64,000 nucleotides of DNA from Methanocorpusculum sp. UBA424. GTDB taxonomy: Archaea > Halobacteriota > Methanomicrobia > Methanomicrobiales > Methanocorpusculaceae. Below the pieces are notes generated by a model. That model did no database searches. It worked only from the letters and a program-made list of their open reading frames with translations, and was not told the origin of the DNA. Shown here one piece after another: positions 58,583 to 64,000 of this stretch (the first letter of the stretch is position 1; every line of letters begins with the position of its first letter). The translations under genes were made by a program, and so were the position numbers. The stretch covers positions 62,001 through 126,000 of the forward strand of contig DAHC01000003.1 in the NCBI GenBank assembly GCA_002498375.1, written 5' to 3'.

Positions 58583-59298
58583 GCGTCAACACCCCAGGTT
58601 TTGAGGAAGGACTCGGTGGTTCCGATCATGTAGACGTAGTCTTCAATGGTCTCGAACTTGTCGCCGTTAGCATCCTCGATGACGACACGGTTCGGCAGAG
58701 ATGATTCCTGAACAAGGATCTCCACGAGTTTTCCGGTTTTCATCGTGTGCTGTCCGCCGATGATGATTGCCATGTTGCCTACTGCATACGGGAAGTGCTG
58801 CTGGACTGCGAAACGGTCGTCGCCGGCGATGCCGATAACGAGCGAGTCTTTGCCTTTGCAGGTATCTTCACCGATGAAGTTTGCACCGCTGGTTAAGTTG
58901 ATCTGTGTCTTGCCGCCTTTGATGGTGGTTTTGTTTGCAACTTTAACGAGCTGGACTTTTGCAGCATCTGCGGAGATCTCATATTCATTGTGGCGTCCCT
59001 TTTCGTCAACAAGGATCATGTAGTGCTTGTCGATTTTCGGGAAGCTGATGATATCAAAGACGTCGATTCCGAGGTGTTCATCGGTTACGATGTGACCATT
59101 CAGGACAACCTGACGGTCATGCAGAATCTTTCTGACTTCTTTGGTGTTTAATGCAAACTGCATGTGGTCGCGGAGCCAGATGCCGATTGGAAGAGCTGAA
59201 CCGTCGTGCGGACCGCTTGAGGTGCTGACGACATACTTGCTTTCTTTTCTGGCGATCTGCCATGCATCCGGTGCAGTCATTCTCTTGGTTCGGGTCAT
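58579..59298 (-). CDS. rps4e: Small ribosomal subunit protein eS4
   Basis: The 239-residue archaeal/eukaryotic S4e has an S4 RNA-binding domain (LRDHMQFALNTKEVRKILHDRQVVLNGHIVTDEHLGIDVFD), a central domain and a C-terminal KOW motif (GKLVEI). It shares one base with the end of rpl24 and overlaps L5 by 4 bp. Confidence 0.97.
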   Translation of the reverse strand: MTRTKRMTAPDAWQIARKESKYVVSTSSGPHDGSALPIGIWLRDHMQFALNTKEVRKILHDRQVVLNGHIVTDEHLGIDVFDIISFPKIDKHYMILVDEKGRHNEYEISADAAKVQLVKVANKTTIKGGKTQINLTSGANFIGEDTCKGKDSLVIGIAGDDRFAVQQHFPYAVGNMAIIIGGQHTMKTGKLVEILVQESSLPNRVVIEDANGDKFETIEDYVYMIGTTESFLKTWGVDA

Positions 59299-59663
59299 TA
59301 TGCCTTCACCTCAAGACGTGCAGAACGCTTTGCATCTTTTGTGTTGAGTTTGGTGATCATTATCTTGGACGGATCGAGTGGTCTTGGGACATCTTCGCCG
59401 TTGGCTTTCTTGACAGAAACTCCGTGAACAAGGACCTTGGTGTTTTTGACGTCTACGCCGTCAACAACGCCTTCGATTCCTTTGAATTCACCACGAAGTA
59501 CTTTGACAGTATCGCCGGTAACAACACGGAAACTGCGCTTTCCATACTTTTCGCGAAGATCGCTTGCGAGAGGTGAGTGTAAGAATGCACCACGAATGTG
59601 AATCGGAGCATTATACCGGAACTTCCGCTGCTTTCTTGGCTGAGTGCTTGAAATACGTGCCAT
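59298..59663 (-). CDS. rpl24: Large ribosomal subunit protein uL24
   Basis: The 121-residue protein contains the KOW motif at RVVTGDTVKVLRGEFKGIEGVV (about 43-64), preceded by SSTQPRKQRKFRYNAPIHIRG, which is the archaeal N-terminal region. It acts early in large-subunit assembly. It is 9 bp after L14 and overlaps S4e by one base. Confidence 0.96.
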   Translation of the reverse strand: MARISSTQPRKQRKFRYNAPIHIRGAFLHSPLASDLREKYGKRSFRVVTGDTVKVLRGEFKGIEGVVDGVDVKNTKVLVHGVSVKKANGEDVPRPLDPSKIMITKLNTKDAKRSARLEVKA

Positions 59664-59672
59664 GTTTTCACC

Positions 59673-60071
59673 TTAGATAATGATGGTTGCCATTGATCCA
59701 ACCTTTGGGAAACGCTCGGCAACTTCACGGGCAACCGGACCTTTAATGTCGGTTCCGCGCGGATCGCCGTTTTCATTGAGGAGGATCATTGCGTTTTCTT
59801 CGAAGGATACTCTGAGGCCGTTCGGGCGACGGAATTCCTTCTTCTGACGGACAACGACAGCTCGAACGAGCTTTCTTTTCATGTCCGGAGTTCCTTTCTT
59901 GACCGTAACGGTCGCAAGGTCTCCAAGTCCCATCTTGGGCTGCCGGTTTTTGACACCGTGGTAACCGAAGACGGAAACAATCTGTACAACACGGGCGCCC
60001 GTGTTGTCTGCACAAACCATCTTTGAGCCGGTCTGAAGTGCGCGCGGAATTTTGGACGTTAAGCCTCTCAT
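59673..60071 (-). CDS. rpl14: Large ribosomal subunit protein uL14
   Basis: The 132-residue five-stranded beta-barrel protein has TGSKMVCADNTGARVVQIVSVFGY, MGLGDLATVTVKKGTPDMKRKLVRAVVVRQKKEFRRPNGLRVSFEENAMILLN and GDPRGTDIKGPVAREV. All conserved parts are present. It overlaps rps17 by 4 bp. Confidence 0.97.
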   Translation of the reverse strand: MRGLTSKIPRALQTGSKMVCADNTGARVVQIVSVFGYHGVKNRQPKMGLGDLATVTVKKGTPDMKRKLVRAVVVRQKKEFRRPNGLRVSFEENAMILLNENGDPRGTDIKGPVAREVAERFPKVGSMATIII

Positions 60072-60394
60072 TCCTTAGTCACCTCGACAACGACATAGGA
60101 GGTCGTTTTGTTCAGTGGTCTGCACTCTGCAATCTTTACCTCGTCGCCGATTTTGGCGTCAAGGCATGGAGCCATGTGTGCGTGGATCTTGGAGCTGCGT
60201 TTCTCATATCTGTCATATTTCTGGACTTTATGAAGAAAGCTCCTCTCCACGACAACAGTTCCCTGCATTCGTTCGCTTACGACCTTACCGGTAATCACCT
60301 GGCCGCGCACCGGTAAGCTGCCGTGAAACGGACAATTTACATCGTCACAATCCTTTTCCGGGACTGCGACATTTAAGCCGATATTTTTTGCCAT
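60068..60394 (-). CDS. rps17: Small ribosomal subunit protein uS17
   Basis: The 108-residue OB-fold protein from ATG 60394 starts MAKNIGLNVAVPEKDCDDVNCPFHGSLPVRG, an archaeal-type N-terminus with CPFHG, and continues with GTVVVERSFLHKVQKYDRYEKRSSKIHAHMAPCLDAKIGD. A start four codons earlier is possible. It is 19 bp behind rnp1. Confidence 0.96.
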   Translation of the reverse strand: MAKNIGLNVAVPEKDCDDVNCPFHGSLPVRGQVITGKVVSERMQGTVVVERSFLHKVQKYDRYEKRSSKIHAHMAPCLDAKIGDEVKIAECRPLNKTTSYVVVEVTKE

Positions 60395-60413
60395 ATTAAC
60401 CCTCATGTCTCGC

Positions 60414-60701
60414 TCATACCTTGCGATATGGGCTTACGCGCATACTTACGCGCCGCGTTGGAGAAACAGACAAAGCATTGCCGTCTATTATCACCTGAAC
60501 ACTATCCGGGAGGGTCACCCGGAGTAACTTACGTTGTTTCTCCAGGCACTTAATGCCATTCCCTGTATGAATCCGAAGGGTGTTTCTGGTCTCATCGACG
60601 ATGACACCGGAAATCCCTTCTTCATATCTGTTCGGTGAAGACTCCACAGATACTAAAAGACCGATAAGTTCGTGTCTGAGTATATTCTGCGGAGTGATCA
60701 T
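60414..60701 (-). CDS. rnp1: RNase P protein component 1 (Rpp29/Pop4)
   Basis: Rnp1 is a protein subunit of archaeal RNase P, which trims tRNA 5' ends. The 95-residue Sm-like beta-barrel protein has NILRHELIGLLVSVESSPNRYEEGISGVIVDETRNTLRIHT, matching Rpp29. Its position between rpl29 and rps17 is a conserved archaeal feature and supports the call. Confidence 0.95.
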   Translation of the reverse strand: MITPQNILRHELIGLLVSVESSPNRYEEGISGVIVDETRNTLRIHTGNGIKCLEKQRKLLRVTLPDSVQVIIDGNALSVSPTRRVSMRVSPYRKV

Positions 60702-60710
60702 AGACGAGAT

Positions 60711-60911
60711 TTATGCCTGACGTTTGGTCTGTTCAGTCTTGATACGTGCGATAGTTCTGCGAACTTCCCGGATCTTTCCGGGGTTTTCCGGTGCACCACC
60801 GGCGCTGACTTTTCCATAGTTCTGGATCAGTTCGATCTTGAGCTTCTGCTCATTCTCGACTAATTCAGCATCGGAAAACTGGGCGACTTCTTTTGCTCTG
60901 AAGATAGCCAT
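60711..60911 (-). CDS. rpl29: Large ribosomal subunit protein uL29
   Basis: The 66-residue two-helix protein starts MAIFRAKEVAQFSDAELVEN and includes IREVRRTIARIKTEQTKRQ. It sits near the peptide exit tunnel. It begins 2 bp after rps3, with 9 bp to rnp1. Confidence 0.96.
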   Translation of the reverse strand: MAIFRAKEVAQFSDAELVENEQKLKIELIQNYGKVSAGGAPENPGKIREVRRTIARIKTEQTKRQA

Positions 60912-60913
60912 GT

Positions 60914-61609
60914 TCAGACCTCCTCAATAAATTCCGGTTCGGGTTCAGCTGCAAGCTCTGCATCGAACTCTTCAAAGATATCAGTCTCAACGACACGGGC
61001 CGGAGCAGGGGCTGCGTCGGCACGGATCTCGAACTGATCCGGAAGTTTTGCTCCCGGCGGAACGATCTTGACCTGAACACCGATGATACCGAGTTTCTTG
61101 ATAGCAGTGGCGTAGCCTTTCTCAACAATCGACTCTGACGGCTCGCCGGAGTGTTTGATGTAGCCTTCAACGAACTTCTGGACACGGGCACGGGCACCGG
61201 TCAGCTTACCTGCGATGATAACTTCACAGCCAAGTGCGCCGGAGTCCATGACACGACGGATTACGGAAGTACCTGCCTTTCGGAAGTACCATCCGCGTTC
61301 AAGTGCATTTGCAAGGCGTTCTGCCATGATCTGGGCGTTGAGGTTCGGGTTTGCAACCTGCTGAACCTCGACCTGGGGAGACTCGATGCCGTAAACGGTG
61401 CTGAGATCAGTGGTCAGCTGGCGAACCAGTTTACCGCCTTTACCGATAACGATACCCGGCTTTTCAGCAAAGATCGTGACCTGAGTTCCAACAGGGGTCC
61501 GGACGATGTCCATCCCTCCGTAGCCTGCACGTTTGAGTTCCTTGTTAAGGTACTGCTCGACTCTGACTTTGCGGACACCGTCTGCAACGAACTTCTTTTC
61601 GATTGTCAT
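60914..61609 (-). CDS. rps3: Small ribosomal subunit protein uS3
   Basis: The 231-residue protein has the KH domain with IVIGKGGKLVRQLTTDL (about 54-70), the S3 C-terminal domain (GALGCEVIIAGKLTGARARVQKFVEGYIKHSGEP) and an acidic tail rich in Ala, Pro and Glu at about 195-231. It lines the mRNA entry site. It lies 2 bp from both L22 and L29. Confidence 0.97.
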   Translation of the reverse strand: MTIEKKFVADGVRKVRVEQYLNKELKRAGYGGMDIVRTPVGTQVTIFAEKPGIVIGKGGKLVRQLTTDLSTVYGIESPQVEVQQVANPNLNAQIMAERLANALERGWYFRKAGTSVIRRVMDSGALGCEVIIAGKLTGARARVQKFVEGYIKHSGEPSESIVEKGYATAIKKLGIIGVQVKIVPPGAKLPDQFEIRADAAPAPARVVETDIFEEFDAELAAEPEPEFIEEV

Positions 61610-61611
61610 AC

Positions 61612-62085
61612 TTACTGTACCTCACGGAGGATGATTTCAACGTTGACGGAATCTCTGTGCTTAGGGGTAGCTCTACCCATTGCACGGGGGAAGATTCCTT
61701 TCATGCAGCGGCCTTTGTTTGCAGCGGCGTGGACGATGACCATCTTTTCCGGTGCAAGACCTGCGTATTCTGCATTTTTCTGTGCGGAGCGGATTAAACG
61801 GACGTATTCGGCGGCTGCCTTGACAGGGTATCTGCCGGCTGCGGTTCCGAAGGTTTTGCCGTTTAAGCTCTTCTGGTGGCTGACGTTTCTGTTAAAACGG
61901 TGGAACGGCACTGCGCGCTTGAGGTCGATGACCTGTTCAAGGTATGCAACTGCGTCGTCTGCCATCATATTGCGGACAAGGTGAGCGATTTCCACAGCGT
62001 GCTTTGGAGAGCAGCCGAGTTCGTTCGCCTTTGCACGGGCGATGTTGTCGCCGGTAAGTTTGTTGCTGTATTCTGTTCTTGCCAT
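61612..62085 (-). CDS. rpl22: Large ribosomal subunit protein uL22
   Basis: From ATG 62085 the protein has 157 residues. It shows SPKHAVEIAHLVRNMMADDAVAYLEQVIDLKRAVPFHRF and the long exit-tunnel hairpin region ending GRCMKGIFPRAMGRATPKHRDSVNVEIIL. An ATG three codons upstream overlaps rps19 and is less likely. It lies 2 bp before rps3. Confidence 0.96.
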   Translation of the reverse strand: MARTEYSNKLTGDNIARAKANELGCSPKHAVEIAHLVRNMMADDAVAYLEQVIDLKRAVPFHRFNRNVSHQKSLNGKTFGTAAGRYPVKAAAEYVRLIRSAQKNAEYAGLAPEKMVIVHAAANKGRCMKGIFPRAMGRATPKHRDSVNVEIILREVQ

Positions 62086-62090
62086 AACAA

Positions 62091-62501
62091 TCACTTCAAC
62101 GGAACATACTTACTCGACTTGGTTGCACCGATACCGGCACTTCCGTGAGCAACTTTCTTACGGGTCAGAGCGAACTCTCCAAAGTAGTGGAAAACTCCTT
62201 CGACCGGGATCTCTACGTTAACGAACTCCTTACCGGAGTAGATGGCAACATTCTTGCCGACCATTTCGGGGAGGATAATCATTGAACGGCTGTGGGTTCT
62301 GACACCGTCACCTTCAGCGATCTTCGCGCGAACGTCCTCTTCATCACGGGTAAATCCGCGAAGGACCTTTCTGCGTGCGCCGCTGGGCATAATAGCAAGA
62401 AGCTCGTCCATGGACATGGCTTTGAGCTGCTCGATATTGAAGCCGTGATAGGTATATTCCTCTCGCCGCTTTGGCATTCTCTTAGTAGTTTTCTTTGCCA
62501 T
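62091..62501 (-). CDS. rps19: Small ribosomal subunit protein uS19
   Basis: The 136-residue archaeal uS19 starts with basic KKTTKRMPKRREEYTYHGFNIEQLKAMSMDELLAIMPSGARRKVLRGF and ends with GEFALTRKKVAHGSAGIGATKSSKYVPLK. The N-terminal part of about 45 residues is missing from bacterial S19. It is 6 bp after L2. Confidence 0.97.
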   Translation of the reverse strand: MAKKTTKRMPKRREEYTYHGFNIEQLKAMSMDELLAIMPSGARRKVLRGFTRDEEDVRAKIAEGDGVRTHSRSMIILPEMVGKNVAIYSGKEFVNVEIPVEGVFHYFGEFALTRKKVAHGSAGIGATKSSKYVPLK

Positions 62502-62507
62502 TTACGT

Positions 62508-63230
62508 TCACCTCCGGTATCCTGTTCTGCGTGCTGCAACAGATCCGACTTTTCTACCGGGAGATGCTCCACGTGCAACAGTCTTTGGTTTACCTGGGTG
62601 CTGATGTCCTCCACCACCGAATGGGTGATCGATGACGTTCATTGCGACACCACGGGTTCTTGGCCAGCGGGTTGCAGAGGATTTCATCTTGTGATACTGT
62701 TTACCTGCTTTCAGGATCGGCTTTTCACCGCGTCCTCCGCCGGCCACAAGACCAACGGTTGCAAGGCATGCCTCATCGAACCATTTGGGTTTTCCTGAAG
62801 GCATTCTGACACCGACTTTACCAGCAGATTTTCCGATGATAACAGCCTGGACTCCGCTTGAACGAACGAATTTACCACCGTCTCCGGGGCGTGCTTCGAT
62901 GTTGCAGACGGCAACTCCGGTTGGAATTGCTGAGAGCGGTAACGAGTTACCGTTTTCGACAGTGGCTTCAGGTCCCCATACAAGTTCCTGGCCAATACCG
63001 ACACCTTCGGTAATCAGTGCGTATTCTTTCTTTTCAGCTGCCTTGCCTTCGATTTTCACGACGGCGATAGGTGTGTGACGGGCCGGATCGTGCTCGATGT
63101 CGATGACGGTTGCTCGAACGGTCTCAAGTGCGGAGCCAAAGTGTTTGAGCTCTGCTTTATACTGGTGCGACGGGGCGCGGTAGGTTGGACCGCCTTTTCC
63201 ACGTGACTGTGTACTTATTCTGTGTCCCAT
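62508..63230 (-). CDS. rpl2: Large ribosomal subunit protein uL2
   Basis: The 240-residue protein starts MGHRISTQSRGKGGPTYRAPSH and contains the C-terminal signature SSATRWPRTRGVAMNVIDHPFGGGGHQHPGKPKTVARGASPGRKVG, with the His near the peptidyl transferase centre. It binds 23S rRNA. It is 10 bp after L23. Confidence 0.98.
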   Translation of the reverse strand: MGHRISTQSRGKGGPTYRAPSHQYKAELKHFGSALETVRATVIDIEHDPARHTPIAVVKIEGKAAEKKEYALITEGVGIGQELVWGPEATVENGNSLPLSAIPTGVAVCNIEARPGDGGKFVRSSGVQAVIIGKSAGKVGVRMPSGKPKWFDEACLATVGLVAGGGRGEKPILKAGKQYHKMKSSATRWPRTRGVAMNVIDHPFGGGGHQHPGKPKTVARGASPGRKVGSVAARRTGYRR

Positions 63231-63240
63231 TTATCTCACC

Positions 63241-63489
63241 TTACACGATTCCGAGCTGAGAAAGGATTTCTTCAGCGGCGTTTTTCTCTTCGAAGGTAAT
63301 GACTGCCTTCTTGTTTCCCTTAGAGGTCATCATGGTGTTGATAGAGGCGATCTTCTTACCGAAGTTCTTCTCCATTGCTGCCTTGATGGATGCTTTGCCG
63401 GCTTCTTTTTCTACGATGAAAGAGAGCTGGTTCGAGTTCTCTAAAAGGACCATAGCTTTTTCTGTTACGAGGGGGTGTGCAAGTGTCAT
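63241..63489 (-). CDS. rpl23: Large ribosomal subunit protein uL23
   Basis: The 82-residue protein has HPLVTEKAMVLLENSNQLSFIVEKEAGKASIKAAMEKNFGKKIASINT, the standard uL23 opening. It stands at the tunnel exit, where SRP and the translocon dock. It starts 2 bp after the end of rpl4. Confidence 0.97.
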   Translation of the reverse strand: MTLAHPLVTEKAMVLLENSNQLSFIVEKEAGKASIKAAMEKNFGKKIASINTMMTSKGNKKAVITFEEKNAAEEILSQLGIV

Positions 63490-63491
63490 GA

Positions 63492-64000
63492 TTAGGCCTC
63501 CACGAACTTCTTGATTGCAGCTTCGGTCCAGACGGTCAGTCTGCCTGCGTCGGCTCCGGGTGCAAGAACGTTGATGTTCAGAGCATTGACGGATACGCAG
63601 TCGACTCCTGCGATATTCGCACCTGCGAGGAATTCACCGGACGTCACGATAAGAGCGGACTTTGCCTGCTTATACTTGCGTCCACGTGTCTTTCCACGGC
63701 CTGCACGGATATTTCTGGAGAGTCTTGCGCGCTCAAGATCGGCGCCAAGTCCAAGTGCCGTAAGGGCAAGTTTGACTTCAGCGGTCTTGGAGATCTGCTC
63801 AAAGGAGTCTTCAACGATGATTGCTGCTTCGCCTTCGAATTTGTGGCCGCGGGCGGCGACAAGTTCGGTGTTAACGGTAGCTGCGATGGCTGAGCGGATT
63901 GCCTTTGCTTTCTCTTTCTTGTTGATCTTCTCAACAAGGATCTTCTCTGCTTTCGGCGCGTGTGCCGGGTGACCGCCTTTTACGTTCGGTACTTTTGCAG
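63492..64000 (-). CDS. rpl4: Large ribosomal subunit protein uL4, C-terminal part (cut by window edge)
   Basis: The last about 169 residues are visible, ending LTVWTEAAIKKFVEA before the TAA at 63492-63494. They include VKGGHPAHAPKAEKILVEKINKKEKAKAIRSAIAAT and SRNIRAGRGKTRGRKYKQAKSALIV, which are archaeal uL4 signatures. The start lies outside the window. rpl3 is expected further upstream. Confidence 0.96.
   Translation of the reverse strand, partial: AKVPNVKGGHPAHAPKAEKILVEKINKKEKAKAIRSAIAATVNTELVAARGHKFEGEAAIIVEDSFEQISKTAEVKLALTALGLGADLERARLSRNIRAGRGKTRGRKYKQAKSALIVTSGEFLAGANIAGVDCVSVNALNINVLAPGADAGRLTVWTEAAIKKFVEA

Overview
The window comes from a methanogenic archaeon, most likely of the order Methanomicrobiales; a Methanocorpusculum-like genome is my best guess from gene content, not a proven identity. 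Support includes coenzyme F420 genes (cofD, cofH), thiol:fumarate reductase (tfrAB), class I lysyl-tRNA synthetase, TiaS, deoxyhypusine synthase, archaeal SepF, archaease/RtcB, archaeal-type ribosomal proteins (L37e, L19e, L32e, S4e), RNase P protein Rnp1, archaeal AdkA and Cmk, and many TATA boxes about 25 nt upstream of apparently leaderless start codons.

Layout. 1-1.6 kb: the end of one nitrogenase-like gene and a complete second one. 1.6-4.2 kb (minus strand): nickel regulator NikR, a fused NikMN uptake protein that seems to start at ACG, and an archaeal HTH regulator. 4.2-7.1 kb: tiaS, then amt-glnK. 7.3-11.7 kb: an unknown gene, a small membrane-anchored protein, deoxyhypusine synthase-pyrF, and cofD. 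11.8-14.2 kb (minus): lsm-rpl37e-purF-ycxB-like behind a strongly structured leader; this PurF has lost its glutaminase residues. 14.4-18.1 kb: PUA protein, SepF, ZPR1-like, Rsm22-like methyltransferase, lipoprotein. 18.1-18.5 kb: a hairpin-rich repeat with a copy at 10.7 kb. 18.5-27.7 kb: purM-aspartokinase, tfrAB, pycBA. 27.8-29.2 kb: a pilin-like beta-helix surface protein. 29.3-32.6 kb: a biotin uptake locus (birA, bioY, two Ecf ATPases, EcfT) with a clear BirA operator.

32.7-35.4 kb: an rtcB-archease operon. 35.4-38.3 kb: a DUF2551-type regulator with an operator over its own TATA box, a degenerate cis-prenyltransferase, signal peptidase and cofH. 38.3-48.8 kb: prepilin peptidase, AhpD-like protein, flavoprotein, AlkD-like protein, catalytic cis-prenyltransferase, radical SAM protein, lysS, membrane proteins, pentapeptide-repeat protein, two rubrerythrins and radC. 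48.8-50.5 kb: thymidylate synthase, tRNA-Gln(CUG) and a DUF1614-type protein. 50.6-64 kb (minus): the S10/spc ribosomal cluster from L4 to SecY, then adkA, a DUF106 (EMC3-like) protein and cmk.

How genes work together. Biotin captured by BioY-EcfAAT and attached by BirA would serve the pyruvate carboxylase PycAB nearby; oxaloacetate made there feeds aspartate kinase and the reductive path that ends with TfrAB. GlnK-Amt handle ammonium, which is relevant because the PurF here looks unable to take nitrogen from glutamine. NikR-NikMN supply nickel, needed for F430 and hydrogenases. The two cis-prenyltransferase-like proteins have lost complementary motifs and probably form one heteromeric enzyme that makes the glycosyl carrier lipid. 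The prepilin peptidase could mature the pilin-like surface protein.
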